From: Oceanicoccus sagamiensis
GTDB lineage: Bacteria; Pseudomonadota; Gammaproteobacteria; Pseudomonadales; Dasaniaceae
Assembly (NCBI RefSeq): GCF_002117105.1
Contig: NZ_CP019343.1
Coordinates: 2,046,001-2,110,000 of the forward strand
Direction of reading: 5' to 3'
DNA length: 64,000 nt
Positions within the stretch are counted from its first letter, which is position 1. Each line of letters starts with the position of its first letter. The translations under genes were made by a program, and so were the position numbers. Shown here in pieces: positions 10,098-17,963 of this stretch. The notes beneath the pieces were generated by a model that was not told where the DNA came from, did no database searches, and saw nothing but the letters and a program-made list of their open reading frames with translations.

Positions 10098-11642
10098 TTA
10101 ATAACTGGTACTAGTAATTTTTAGTATTTGACCGCCACTCCCATGTTCGAGTAACAATAATATTTCACCGCTATTAGCTATTTCAATATCACGTATTCTT
10201 GCCAGGTTTTCAATTAATACCTCATTCTCGATTAGCACGCCATCTTCAATCTTCATTCGGTAGAGTTTTCTTGCTTTGAGTGATCCGACAATTAAGTGAT
10301 TATTCCACTTTGGAAAATGCTTATCCTGGTAAATGATAAAACTGGACACAGCGGGTGAGGGGGTAAGATCAACAATCGGTTGCTCTATATCGGCCATCTT
10401 GAAATCGATACCCAGTTTTTTACCGTACTCAACAGGCGTGCTGTCGTAATTGACACCTTTAGAATACAAAGGCCAGCCATAGTTTTTACCCGGAAATATC
10501 AGATTGACCTCATCACCGCCACGGGGGCCCATATCCGTAACCCATAGTTCATTCGTTCTAGTATTAAACTCTAATCCCTGCGGGCTACGGAAACCATAGG
10601 CCCAAATGCTCTTCAATGCCTTAGGCGACTTCGTAAATGGATTATCTTCGGGAATAGACCCATCATCGTTGACGCGATGAATTTTCCCCCAAGGCGTAGT
10701 TAGGTCCTGTACCCCCGTGTGGTTATCATTGCCTTTAAGGCCAACACTAAAAAACAAGTGCCCCTGTTGATCAAAACTCAGCCGACCACCCGCTGCCGTA
10801 TCCGGGATCATGCCATAATGCTCAAGGCTTGCTTGCCAAATCACTTGCTGATCAATCCATTGCCCATTGTTTATTCTTCCCCTAACAATCTTATTCATTG
10901 AAACGGGCAATTTATTCTCACGGCTCACCTTGTTACAGTCACTGCAACGGTCTCCATAGTGAAGATAAACCCAGCCGTTGTTAAGGTAATCAGGGTGAAT
11001 CGCCACATCAAGCAGCCAACCCAAGCCATTGAGCAAGCCAACATCTGGCGTACCCGTATCGCTATAGACCTTTGGGGTGCCTTTAATCAGTGCAGACTGT
11101 TTTCCGTCCTTTGAAATAATACTAAGGCCGCGCATTTTTTCTGTTAAAAGTATACGTCCGTCGGGCAGGGGTTCGATAGAAAAAGGGAGTGGGTCAAGGT
11201 CTGTAATGACGGTTTGCAGCTTAATAGTGTGGTGCTGGGTTTGAATAGGGTCCTGATTAATCAGTAGCGTGTTATCGATATTAAAATCGGTATAAGTAAG
11301 GCCTGATCTGCGCTCGGCAATATAAAGCGCTAAATTATTAATTTGCAGTTTGCTCAAGATGCCCGACCAAGCTGGCATCCCTTTAGCGCTATTGCCCTTC
11401 GATATACTGGCGACAAGGCTATCCATATCATCGCCATTAATCAGTGGCTTACCAATAAGTGCAGGCCCTTGCGCCGCGCCCTTTAGATTTTCACCATGAC
11501 AAACGGCGCAGTTTTCATTAAATAATAGCGAGAAGCCAGCCATTCGCCATTCTTTTTGACCCGAGGGGTGCTGCTGTGCTGAAACGATGACAGAGTGGAG
11601 TAGGGCTAAGGTAATAAGGTTTGAGAGTATTATTTTTATCAT
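10098..11642 (-). CDS. PQQ-dependent sugar/aldose dehydrogenase with N-terminal cytochrome c domain
   Basis: 514 residues, with a signal peptide (about 1-22), a class I cytochrome c domain (CAVCHG at about 45-50, probable axial Met in GMPAW near residue 92), then a six-bladed GSDH-type propeller: DVAIHPDYLNNGWVYLHY, GGRLSFDQQGHLFFSVG, KSIWAYGFRSPQGLEF, VTDMGPRGGDEVN and KNYGWPLYSKG. Family enzymes oxidise sugars or aldehydes in the periplasm with PQQ; the attached haem domain would pass electrons to the respiratory chain. The exact sugar is unknown. No PQQ synthesis genes are in the window. Confidence 0.85.
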   Translation of the reverse strand: MIKIILSNLITLALLHSVIVSAQQHPSGQKEWRMAGFSLLFNENCAVCHGENLKGAAQGPALIGKPLINGDDMDSLVASISKGNSAKGMPAWSGILSKLQINNLALYIAERRSGLTYTDFNIDNTLLINQDPIQTQHHTIKLQTVITDLDPLPFSIEPLPDGRILLTEKMRGLSIISKDGKQSALIKGTPKVYSDTGTPDVGLLNGLGWLLDVAIHPDYLNNGWVYLHYGDRCSDCNKVSRENKLPVSMNKIVRGRINNGQWIDQQVIWQASLEHYGMIPDTAAGGRLSFDQQGHLFFSVGLKGNDNHTGVQDLTTPWGKIHRVNDDGSIPEDNPFTKSPKALKSIWAYGFRSPQGLEFNTRTNELWVTDMGPRGGDEVNLIFPGKNYGWPLYSKGVNYDSTPVEYGKKLGIDFKMADIEQPIVDLTPSPAVSSFIIYQDKHFPKWNNHLIVGSLKARKLYRMKIEDGVLIENEVLIENLARIRDIEIANSGEILLLLEHGSGGQILKITSTSY

Positions 11643-11686
11643 TTTATTTTGGTATTAACACAGTGTTTATGGATTAATCGCAGCCT

Positions 11687-11977
11687 CTACCTGAAATCTA
11701 CTAGATTCTCTATCACCGGCTCGCCGTCAATACAGTCCAATGCCTTGGGTGACATAGTCGTGTGGTATTCCGCATCGATATAGCGCTGTAGCGCGGCATC
11801 ATTCTTGAAGGACATAAAGAACACATATCGAAGTGGATCCTCGGCCGACCGGCGTACCTGAAAAACCTCGGCACCCGGTTCGAACTCAGCCACATCCTTC
11901 ATCAATTGTTTTTGAAGGCCGTCGTATTCGGCCTCGCGACCCGGATAAATTTTCAGTGTGATCAGCATAGTTGGCAT
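11687..11977 (-). CDS. ABM-type (antibiotic biosynthesis monooxygenase-like) protein
   Basis: 96 residues from the ATG at 11977, chosen because GAGGG lies seven bases upstream; a longer start at 12031 adds 18 residues of poor quality. MLITLKIYPGREAEYDGLQK at the N-terminus and PLRYVFFMSFKNDAALQRY in the middle match the dimeric alpha/beta ABM fold of small quinol monooxygenases and related proteins. The substrate is unknown. It lies between the dehydrogenase gene and a DUF2200 gene, all in one direction. Confidence 0.7.
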   Translation of the reverse strand: MPTMLITLKIYPGREAEYDGLQKQLMKDVAEFEPGAEVFQVRRSAEDPLRYVFFMSFKNDAALQRYIDAEYHTTMSPKALDCIDGEPVIENLVDFR

Positions 11978-12049
11978 ATTATGTCCCTCATTCCACAATT
12001 TTTTACTTTCGCGACAGTGCTGGTATAGCACTTTGAAGCCAGCGCCACT

Positions 12050-12400
12050 TTATGACCGCAAAATCTTTTCCATGGCTTTGCCCTTGGCAAGCTCATCAAC
12101 CAACTTGTCGAGGTATCGAATCTTGCGCATCAGGGGGTCTTCGACCTCTTCAACACGAACGCCACAGACAACGCCCTTAATAAGCGATACGTTGGGATTT
12201 ATTGCCGGCGCTTCGGCAAAGAAGGTGGCCAGATCATTGTCGCTGTCAACCTGCTTTGTCAGGCCGTCTGCGCTAAAACCGGTGAGCCAGCCAATAATTT
12301 GGATAACTTCCTCTTCCGTTCTGTTCTTCCTCTCAGCCTTTTGGACATAGAGAGGATAAATTTTTGAGAAGGCCATGGAGAAAATTTGGTGATCAGACAT
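12050..12400 (-). CDS. DUF2200 protein
   Basis: A 116-residue soluble protein that matches DUF2200 along its length: [52 protein letters not shown] and [20 protein letters not shown]. The function of the family is unknown. The start at 12400 is preceded by GGAGATAAAGAG. No tight link with neighbours is visible. Confidence 0.85.
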   Translation of the reverse strand: MSDHQIFSMAFSKIYPLYVQKAERKNRTEEEVIQIIGWLTGFSADGLTKQVDSDNDLATFFAEAPAINPNVSLIKGVVCGVRVEEVEDPLMRKIRYLDKLVDELAKGKAMEKILRS

Positions 12401-12456
12401 CTCTTTATCTCCTGATGTGAGCTAACGTTTTTATGCTTTCAAGCATAGCGTGATTG

Positions 12457-13047
12457 TTATCTATTTACTCCAGTGCCCAATAAGGGATTAATCACCTTTT
12501 GCCAGTCTGCCAGCGTTGATAAGTGATCAACAGGAACATTGCCGCCATTGTTAATAAACACGGTAGGAGTTGCCCAGACGGATTTTGTTGCGGCGTAGCG
12601 AATCGGTGTTCGGGCCAGCGTATAAATGTCGTTGTCATTCATCCTGTCGAGAAACTTTGAGCGATCAATAGTCAAATGCTGTTCGGCTTTGTCAGCGATC
12701 AGCTGCCTTAGATCATCGTGTGTTTTATGCATAAAGGCGGCATTATAAAATTCATCCTGTCTTTCATAGAGAAAGGTAGCGAAGTTATAAAAGGTAGTGG
12801 CATTACCCTCGGCTAAGGCGAATAACCCTAAGCTCATATCCCAGGCTTGACGATGATTGCTCAATGTGATCAGGTGAACTTTGAGGCTGACCGATGCTTG
12901 CTCGTAGTGCTTCATGACCTCAAGTAAAGTCGGCCAGATTGTGCGTGAATGTGGGCACTGAATATCAACAAAGGCATCAATGGTGATTTGTGCGGCTTTG
13001 TCGCCAAGAACAACGCCGCTTGGGCGGTTAGGAATGGGTGTAGTCAT
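12457..13047 (-). CDS. DsbA-like thioredoxin-fold protein with a single active-site cysteine
   Basis: 196 residues from the ATG at 13047. A longer in-frame start at 13161 would run through a 77-bp repeat element and is rejected. VDIQCPHSRTIWPTLLEVM aligns with the DsbA active site, but the second cysteine is replaced by serine (CPHS), so it cannot form the usual disulfide. RTPIRYAATKSVWATPTVFINN carries the cis-proline Thr-Pro near the C-terminus. No signal peptide is seen, so a cytoplasmic FrnE/DsbA-like role is more likely than a periplasmic one. Confidence 0.75.
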   Translation of the reverse strand: MTTPIPNRPSGVVLGDKAAQITIDAFVDIQCPHSRTIWPTLLEVMKHYEQASVSLKVHLITLSNHRQAWDMSLGLFALAEGNATTFYNFATFLYERQDEFYNAAFMHKTHDDLRQLIADKAEQHLTIDRSKFLDRMNDNDIYTLARTPIRYAATKSVWATPTVFINNGGNVPVDHLSTLADWQKVINPLLGTGVNR

Positions 13048-13070
13048 AATAGTTCCAGTTTCAATCAAGC

Positions 13071-13147
13071 AATCAAGGGGGCAGACACCATGAAAATTAC
13101 ACCTTAACTTCTTGGTCAGAATAAGCAAGGAGTCTGACACCTTGATT
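13071..13147. repeat. 77-bp inverted-repeat element, copy 1
   Basis: Starts AATCAAGGGGGCAGACACC and ends with the inverse of AATCAAGGTGTCAGACTCC, so the termini are imperfect inverted repeats of 19 bases. A second copy of the same length and closely similar sequence lies at 16581-16657. It has no coding capacity and is MITE-like. Confidence 0.75.
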
Positions 13148-13181
13148 CTTCTGGCAAGCACCTGCCTACCTCAATTGTTGG

Positions 13182-13433
13182 CTAACCCTGTTGATTTGGA
13201 CGTTGAGTTAGAGCAGAGCCTGCAGATGACTTGGCGGATTTACTTGACCCACGACTACGTAAAGTCTTGGAAGCTGCAGAAGCGGCTTTAATTGAGGTGA
13301 CTTTTCCTTGAGCTTTAGTCTGTGATAACGCTGAGCCCGCAGCAGATTTTGCAGCCTTATTGGAGCTTTTACTTCTTAAAACCTTAGCTGCTACTGATGA
13401 TGCTCTTTTACTAGTAATCTCATGTTTACTCAT
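13182..13433 (-). CDS. Small basic protein with two AAGSALSQ-type repeats
   Basis: 83 residues, rich in Ser, Ala and Lys. It consists of two copies of a repeat of about 28 residues: ASSVAAKVLRSKSSNKAAKS then AAGSALSQ, and ASAASKTLRSRGSSKSAKSS then AGSALTQ. Small proteins with this double repeat are widespread and functionally uncharacterised as far as I know. Its start overlaps the end of the upstream membrane-protein gene by eight bases (ATGAGTAA), so the two are translationally coupled. Confidence 0.75.
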   Translation of the reverse strand: MSKHEITSKRASSVAAKVLRSKSSNKAAKSAAGSALSQTKAQGKVTSIKAASAASKTLRSRGSSKSAKSSAGSALTQRPNQQG

Positions 13434-13929
13434 TACTAATGTCCTCTGTGTATTCTCCTAATTTGCTGCCAATTTCAACTGGAGATGTGTCATTGTATAC
13501 GAAAAAGGCAACGAGAGTCAGAAGTGCAGCAAACAAAAGCGTGCTAATAAAGCCACCAGCAAGGTTAACGCCAAACTGTGGCCAAAATTTCTTGATCTCT
13601 TGAATTTCGCCAACAATAACCCCCTCTTCGATTTCCTTTTGAAAATCATCCAGATAGGCATTGATAGAATCATTGGCATAGCTGGTGAGTCTGGCTTCAG
13701 CGGTATCTTTTGCTCTTAGCAGGGCGCCTGAGGGCAGCTGGTTGTACCAGTTATCAATATCGTGTTTTGAGGGTGGCCCACCGTTATTTTCTGTTTGGTG
13801 TTTTATCCATTCGATTTTTTGCTCTTCAAGAACAGCAAATGCAACTAGCCCAAATAACCATTCTTCGTCTTCCGGGGCATTTTCAACTAGCTCTTCGTAA
13901 ATATCTTCGGGTCCTGAGAATCTATCCAT
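13426..13929 (-). CDS. Hypothetical protein with one C-terminal membrane segment
   Basis: 167 residues from the ATG at 13929, which has AAGGAG nine bases upstream; an in-frame start at 13995 adds 22 residues. The first 120 residues are acidic and helical (EDIYEELVENAPEDEEWLFG), followed by one membrane segment (LAGGFISTLLFAALLTLVAF) and a short acidic tail. No family is recognised with certainty. The eight-base overlap with the small repeat protein suggests that the two work together. Confidence 0.65.
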   Translation of the reverse strand: MDRFSGPEDIYEELVENAPEDEEWLFGLVAFAVLEEQKIEWIKHQTENNGGPPSKHDIDNWYNQLPSGALLRAKDTAEARLTSYANDSINAYLDDFQKEIEEGVIVGEIQEIKKFWPQFGVNLAGGFISTLLFAALLTLVAFFVYNDTSPVEIGSKLGEYTEDISNE

Positions 13930-14110
13930 AATATATTGCTCCTTGTTGTGATAACTAACGCTTTTTTCCAGAGTCCAGATCTGGAGTGGCGCCATTGTAA
14001 TTCTCCTTTGTGCATAAAATATAATTTATAAAGGCCAAAGGGGGAGGTATTCGTTAAGAGTTCAAATATTTAACCTTTTACAAATGCCTTACCAAAATTA
14101 CCCTGGCAGA

Positions 14111-14422
14111 CTAAGTCTGCGTCTTAAGAATAATACACCCCGGCTGTACTTCTACTGACAATGGGCTGCCGATGGTGAAGCCTGTCTGGTTGAGCCAGTA
14201 GCCTTTTATTTGTACCCAAGGGACGGGAGGGCTTTCAGTGGGGTGGCGGTGGGTGTAAGCACCGTTGTGTTGGTAGTCGTAGTAACTTTTGCGGACTTTG
14301 AGTTTACGGAAAGATGAAAATTTTTCTTGGGCCGAGCCAAGCTCTGGCCCAACTGGAGGGCAGGGGGCCTGTCCCAAAGTCTTGTCCGAATGCTTCAATA
14401 AATGCTTGTGATATCGACGCAT
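14111..14422 (-). CDS. SymE-like toxin-family protein, copy 2 (altered N-terminus)
   Basis: 103 residues. The last 79 are nearly identical to the protein at 22388-22645 and match the SymE pattern: KLKVRKSYYDYQ, PVPWVQIKGYWLNQTGF, IGSPLSVEVQPGCIIL. E. coli SymE is an SOS-induced RNA/DNA-associated toxin with an AbrB-like fold controlled by an antisense RNA. DNA similarity to the other copy stops abruptly at the bases CTCTGG near 14345; upstream the N-terminus (MRRYHKHLLKHSDK...) is unrelated, so this copy has been joined to foreign sequence. It closes the downstream end of the cassette array. Confidence 0.65.
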   Translation of the reverse strand: MRRYHKHLLKHSDKTLGQAPCPPVGPELGSAQEKFSSFRKLKVRKSYYDYQHNGAYTHRHPTESPPVPWVQIKGYWLNQTGFTIGSPLSVEVQPGCIILKTQT

Positions 14423-14468
14423 GAAATTTTATCGCCCCATCATCTTTTCTTTCGGAGCTGAACTCTAC

Positions 14469-14498
14469 GATCAATGGGGTCAGAGTGAGTCATTGATC
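14469..14498. repeat. Short inverted repeat of the GGGGTCAGAGTG family
   Basis: GATCAATG at 14469-14476 and CATTGATC at 14491-14498 pair perfectly and flank GGGTCAGAGTGAGT. The core resembles the ends of the elements at 13071, 16581, 17413 and 23749. Confidence 0.6.
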
Positions 14499-14516
14499 AT
14501 AAGTTGTAACTACTGC

Positions 14517-14879
14517 TTACCAAAGTTTATAGTCGCGAGTGTTAAGGAGCCACTTGCTCCAACTATATAAGCTACTTGTTTTCAGAAAAAGTGAAGAGAA
14601 AAATGCATAAATTCCATGTATGCCCAAAAAAGCGGATAACAATGTGCTGGCTAAAATAACAATGATGTCTATTTTGTTTTCTTTAAAATAGACCTCGTTG
14701 AGGATTAGATAAGAAGAGAGTATTGATGCGCAGCCAAAAGCCAAAAATGCCAATCTAAATTTTGAAGATATATACCTGTCGTTTTTATTTTTAGCCCACT
14801 TTTCGGAATAGATCTTAATTAAGTAAAGATTTAGCCCCAAGACCGTGATGCAAAAAAAATACACTAATATTCCATTCAT
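14517..14879 (-). CDS. Candidate immunity membrane protein for orphan cassette 1
   Basis: 120 residues from the ATG at 14879, which shares its A with the stop codon of the preceding cassette (TAATG); three more residues are possible from 14888. Three or four membrane helices are visible: GILVYFFCITVLGLNLYLI, FRLAFLAFGCASILSSYLIL and IDIIVILASTLLSAFLGIHG, with a basic tail. No family is recognised. The assignment as an immunity protein rests on its coupling to a variable hydrophobic C-terminal cassette, the same layout as the pair at 19140. Confidence 0.55.
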   Translation of the reverse strand: MNGILVYFFCITVLGLNLYLIKIYSEKWAKNKNDRYISSKFRLAFLAFGCASILSSYLILNEVYFKENKIDIIVILASTLLSAFLGIHGIYAFFSSLFLKTSSLYSWSKWLLNTRDYKLW

Positions 14880-15769
14880 TATAAACATCCTTCTGGTTCT
14901 GGCAGCGAGTTCATAATTAGGAATGAAAGATACCCGGGTGCTGGAGGAAAAAATAAACCAATTATCGAGGTTAGTGAAATAATAAAGGAAGTAATGATAT
15001 ATTCAAGACCAGAACACTGTTTGCTTACTTTGTAAATAGAGTTTATTCCACCAAGCATGCCCAATAAAATACCACCTGCAATAAATGGAGTTGTCAGAAG
15101 GCCAACAAGGAAAATAGTGGAAAATAAAACGGCATATGCTGCAATTGCTGTCCAAATTAAGGCCAAGAGAACCCCGCCATTACTTCCTCCACTTATCTTA
15201 TAACTCCCAGCCCCAGTCTCAGGATGTACTATCGTATAACCGGTACCTGCCCACCCAGCATAAGTAATTGGATGCTGATGCACTGTAGCCACCATGCCAG
15301 CTTGTACCTGTGCCTGTATTTCATCCTTGGTCCCCTGATCTACCGTCAGGTCATTCAAGTAAGATAGATTATCTTCAGTAAATGTATATATCCTTTGACC
15401 TTGCTGTGAAGCTATCGCCAGTGCTTTAACGGCACTAATACCCTCAACCGGTTCATCCTCCGTTGAAAACAACTGTTCCGGTATCAAGTGCTCATAAGCC
15501 GAGTAGGTCGCCCCCATCTGCTGATTATAATCACGCCATTTTTCCAAACAGTTATCCTTGCACTCCGTATTAAACTTCATGGAATCCATATCCATCAATA
15601 GGCCGATCATCTCAATATTAGAGACTGTGCCCAATAACCCATTAGGCTTGGCATTGGTTTGGAAGGTGCCATAGCTTGGCTCCCGGTAGTAGATCACATC
15701 ACCACTACGCGCTGCCAGTTTAGACTGTACATTGGTAATGGCCATATAGCTCATCACTGCCGATTGCAT
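14879..15769 (-). CDS. Orphan C-terminal cassette 1 of the 967-residue secreted protein
   Basis: 296 residues from the ATG at 15769. Residues 1-198 repeat the 967-residue protein almost exactly, from MQSAVMSYMAITNVQSKLAA to TGAGSYKISGGSNGG. After that the sequence changes completely into a hydrophobic tip of about 98 residues with several membrane segments and cysteines at KQC and EGC. The frame stays open and homologous upstream to about 15949 (KDPEPIDLTGEYQAIG) but without a start codon before a TAG, so the cassette is cut off from its N-terminal half. It may be silent unless recombined into the full gene. The stop overlaps the next start (TAATG). Confidence 0.7.
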   Translation of the reverse strand: MQSAVMSYMAITNVQSKLAARSGDVIYYREPSYGTFQTNAKPNGLLGTVSNIEMIGLLMDMDSMKFNTECKDNCLEKWRDYNQQMGATYSAYEHLIPEQLFSTEDEPVEGISAVKALAIASQQGQRIYTFTEDNLSYLNDLTVDQGTKDEIQAQVQAGMVATVHQHPITYAGWAGTGYTIVHPETGAGSYKISGGSNGGVLLALIWTAIAAYAVLFSTIFLVGLLTTPFIAGGILLGMLGGINSIYKVSKQCSGLEYIITSFIISLTSIIGLFFPPAPGYLSFLIMNSLPEPEGCL

Positions 15770-15964
15770 AAGATCACCTACAACCTCGTGTTTGGTTAGC
15801 CCCGTAAAGTTTTCGGCCTCTAATTGTGTTTTGGTATTTTCAAGTTTGGTTTGTAAGGCTTCTAGCTGCTGCGGTGATAGGCCGTGGTAGTCTAGGCCTA
15901 TCGCCTGGTACTCTCCGGTGAGATCAATGGGTTCAGGGTCCTTGAGAGCCTATGGAGATAATTA

Positions 15965-16345
15965 CTATTTTTTCACTGCCTCCCTTATACAAAATATTTC
16001 ATATTGATCGGTCTGGCGCTTGTCTATATTAACGTCCTTCCACTGGCAGACTCTTCTTATCTTGTGCAGCCCCTCATAACCAAAAGAAAGACTTACAACT
16101 TTTTCAAAATTAATTATAGAAAGTAAAATTTGATAGAGCATGCAGAAAATTTTTAATGGGTTCCATATAGACACATCATACTTTATTTGCAGTAATAGAT
16201 AATCCATTAAGATGGCTTGCTTTCTTTCAAGAAAAATATCGATTTCTTGATGAAGATTGAGTAATTCAACAATTTTGACTTCGTTAACATCATCATAATA
16301 AAAGGTATTATTGTCTTCTTTTTTCATATTTTCTTGAGTTTTCAT
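15965..16345 (-). CDS. Hypothetical protein within the cassette array
   Basis: 126 residues, AT-rich in codon use, starting with MKTQENMKKEDNNTFYYDDV and containing a hydrophobic middle (IWNPLKIFCMLYQILLSIIN) and a basic C-terminal part. No family is recognised. It lies directly before the open frame of orphan cassette 1 and after the short hydrophobic frame at 16388-16522. By position it may be an immunity gene left from a lost cassette, but nothing in the sequence proves this. Confidence 0.45.
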   Translation of the reverse strand: MKTQENMKKEDNNTFYYDDVNEVKIVELLNLHQEIDIFLERKQAILMDYLLLQIKYDVSIWNPLKIFCMLYQILLSIINFEKVVSLSFGYEGLHKIRRVCQWKDVNIDKRQTDQYEIFCIREAVKK

Positions 16346-16387
16346 TTTATCTTATTGACTGAAAAATAAAAAAGCTATAGAGAGTTT

Positions 16388-16522
16388 CTATAGCAATAAA
16401 GGCCCTAAGAAAAACTCAAGATAATTAAGGTCAAAGTAAAAAATAAATATAGCCCAAAGTGCAGTAAAAAAAGTGCTCATATATAATATGTGGATACAAT
16501 ACTTCTTCAATGTATTATTCAA
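16388..16522 (-). CDS. Possible small membrane peptide after a truncated tip
   Basis: A 44-residue frame with a TTG start at 16522, a strong AGGAGGG five bases upstream, and a hydrophobic core (MSTFFTALWAIFIFYFDL). It begins one base after the TGA of another short hydrophobic frame (ending MIAALLAGG), which itself emerges from the 77-bp element at 16581. The arrangement copies the tip-then-membrane-protein order of the rest of the array, so this could be a decayed module. Translation is unproven. Confidence 0.3.
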   Translation of the reverse strand: MNNTLKKYCIHILYMSTFFTALWAIFIFYFDLNYLEFFLGPLLL

Positions 16523-16580
16523 ATCACCCTCCTGCAAGCAAGGCTGCTATCATAGACAAAAAAACTAAAAACTGATGTAC

Positions 16581-16657
16581 AATCAAGGGGGCAGGCACCA
16601 TGATAATTCCACCTTAACTTCTTGCTCACAATAATCAAGGAGTCTGACCCCTTGATT
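16581..16657. repeat. 77-bp inverted-repeat element, copy 2
   Basis: Same length and close sequence match to 13071-13147. It starts AATCAAGGGGGCAGGCACC and ends AGTCTGACCCCTTGATT, followed by a run of GATTATT repeats. It appears to interrupt a hydrophobic tip of the cassette array on the minus strand. Confidence 0.75.
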
Positions 16658-16734
16658 ATTGATTATTGATTATTTTTGTTTAGTAATTAACCCGATAACA
16701 TAAAAGGAAAACCTGAACTGAATGGCGCAGCGAG

Positions 16735-17244
16735 TTAGCATTTATTGACCTTGTTTAGCATTAAAATATGCTCATTGTTTTCTTTTGATAAGCTGATAAG
16801 AGGTATGCCTATGACTGAAAAACAGAAGACGATATATAAAAACTCCTTATCTGAAAAAAACTTTTGAACATCATTTGTTCTCCTTTTAAGTACTTCTTTA
16901 CCAATTCTTCCTGTGCTCTCATGCCTATGCTCTTCAATACATTCGATATATATTTCTCCAATCTCCAGCGTCACGATGGAGTCTTTGTAAATTTTATCCG
17001 CACCAATATGGGTTATATAAAAAAGATATTTTCTGGTCATATAAACAATAGCTGCCGAAATAAATGACATCATGATTAGCGTAAATATATTTAAAATATC
17101 AGAATTTATGTAAGTGACAAAAAGAATAAATAAGGTCACAAAATAAAATACAAAAAATAGAATGTCATGCCCCTTACTTCTTGGTATACATCGTTTATTA
17201 ATCTCTATTTTATCTTGTATGCTTAGAAAATATTCTATTGTCAT
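16735..17244 (-). CDS. YcxB-like membrane protein, candidate immunity gene
   Basis: 169 residues from the ATG at 17244, preceded by AAAGGCG; an in-frame start at 17304 lies inside the preceding tip remnant read in another frame and is rejected. Two adjacent membrane helices (DILFFVFYFVTLFILFVTYI and LNIFTLIMMSFISAAIVYM) are followed by a soluble beta-rich domain with EIGEIYIECIEEHRHES. The layout resembles YcxB-like proteins. It starts ten bases after the stop of the tip remnant at 17255-17401, so it is a candidate immunity protein. Confidence 0.5.
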   Translation of the reverse strand: MTIEYFLSIQDKIEINKRCIPRSKGHDILFFVFYFVTLFILFVTYINSDILNIFTLIMMSFISAAIVYMTRKYLFYITHIGADKIYKDSIVTLEIGEIYIECIEEHRHESTGRIGKEVLKRRTNDVQKFFSDKEFLYIVFCFSVIGIPLISLSKENNEHILMLNKVNKC

Positions 17245-17254
17245 TTTGTCGCCT

Positions 17255-17401
17255 TTATTCGTAACCACCAGAGCCGCATGTAAGCCCCACCATCCTTTCT
17301 GCAAACGTCGATAGCATAACTGCTGCCAACTGATTAACTACAAACATTGTTATAGGGTTAAAGCCCTGACTAAATGCGAGAAACGTTAGTCCTGCGGTCA
17401 T
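17255..17401 (-). pseudogene. Remnant of a hydrophobic C-terminal tip
   Basis: A 48-codon frame (ATG at 17401, TAA at 17255-17257) that is hydrophobic (LTFLAFSQGFNPITMFVVNQ, LAAVMLSTFAERMVGL) and ends TCGSGGYE, with a cysteine near the C-terminus like the intact tips. The conserved cassette region is missing; the frame is cut off upstream by the inverted-repeat element at 17413. It is followed by the YcxB-like gene in the same order as the intact tip/immunity pairs. Confidence 0.45.
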
Positions 17402-17412
17402 AAAAGGTCAGT

Positions 17413-17475
17413 GGGGTCAGAGTCGTTGAGAATTTATGGATTTTAGGTGGAGTTTTTGACCAATGACTCTGGCCC
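17413..17475. repeat. Inverted-repeat element of the GGGGTCAGAGTC family
   Basis: GGGTCAGAGTC at 17414-17424 and GACTCTGGCCC at 17465-17475 form inverted ends with one mismatch around a 40-base centre. It lies at the break between the tip remnant and the LURP-one-like gene. Confidence 0.6.
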
Positions 17476-17515
17476 TATTGAGCGCCATTGATCGTAGGCC
17501 CTATTACCCTTCGGT

Positions 17516-17949
17516 CTATCCATAAACACTCTTTCTATGAAGAATGTTTATGGCTAGCATTGAAATATATACAGTATCCATTGCTGTGCCTGTAAGAAAA
17601 ACTTCAAACCTTTCATCGTCCTCTAAAGATCTTGCAAAAAAAATCCCCTTCCCACTCTCATTCTCATTCTCAATTATTATCTTAGGCCAATTACAAGACA
17701 ACATATTATTATTGTAGATAACATTGCCGTGCCTAACTTTATAGATTATATTTCCTGCAATAATTTTGTTTTTTCTTACTTCGTATTTATAGCCTAGCGA
17801 TAGTAACTTTCTCTTTACAGTAGCGATAGGATTGCCATCTTTATAAACAGTAAACCCCAAAAAAGTGGATTACTGATTCTTATATCAAATATATATTCTT
17901 CTCCTTTTCCAACCGAAAACCCTCCATTATATTGCTGCATTACCACCAT
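17516..17949 (-). pseudogene. LURP-one-related-like protein, frameshifted; candidate immunity gene for orphan cassette 2
   Basis: A frame begins at ATG 17949 with an ideal GGAGG seven bases upstream and reads MVVMQQYNGGFSVGKGEEYI through RISNPLF. At the six-base A/T run 17859-17864 the homologous frame continues one base out of register as GFTVYKDGNPIATVKRKLLS and runs to 17516. Joined, the product is about 144 residues with the layout of a LURP-one/tubby-like membrane-binding protein, ending in a hydrophobic helix. It begins 14 bases after orphan cassette 2. The shift may be real decay, slippage or a sequencing error. Confidence 0.5.
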
Positions 17950-17963
17950 AATTGATCCTCCTA

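Noticed and set aside
13048-13161. A 38-residue N-terminal extension of the DsbA-like protein.
   Set aside because: It is a translation of the 77-bp inverted-repeat element, and the ATG at 13047 gives the normal family start.
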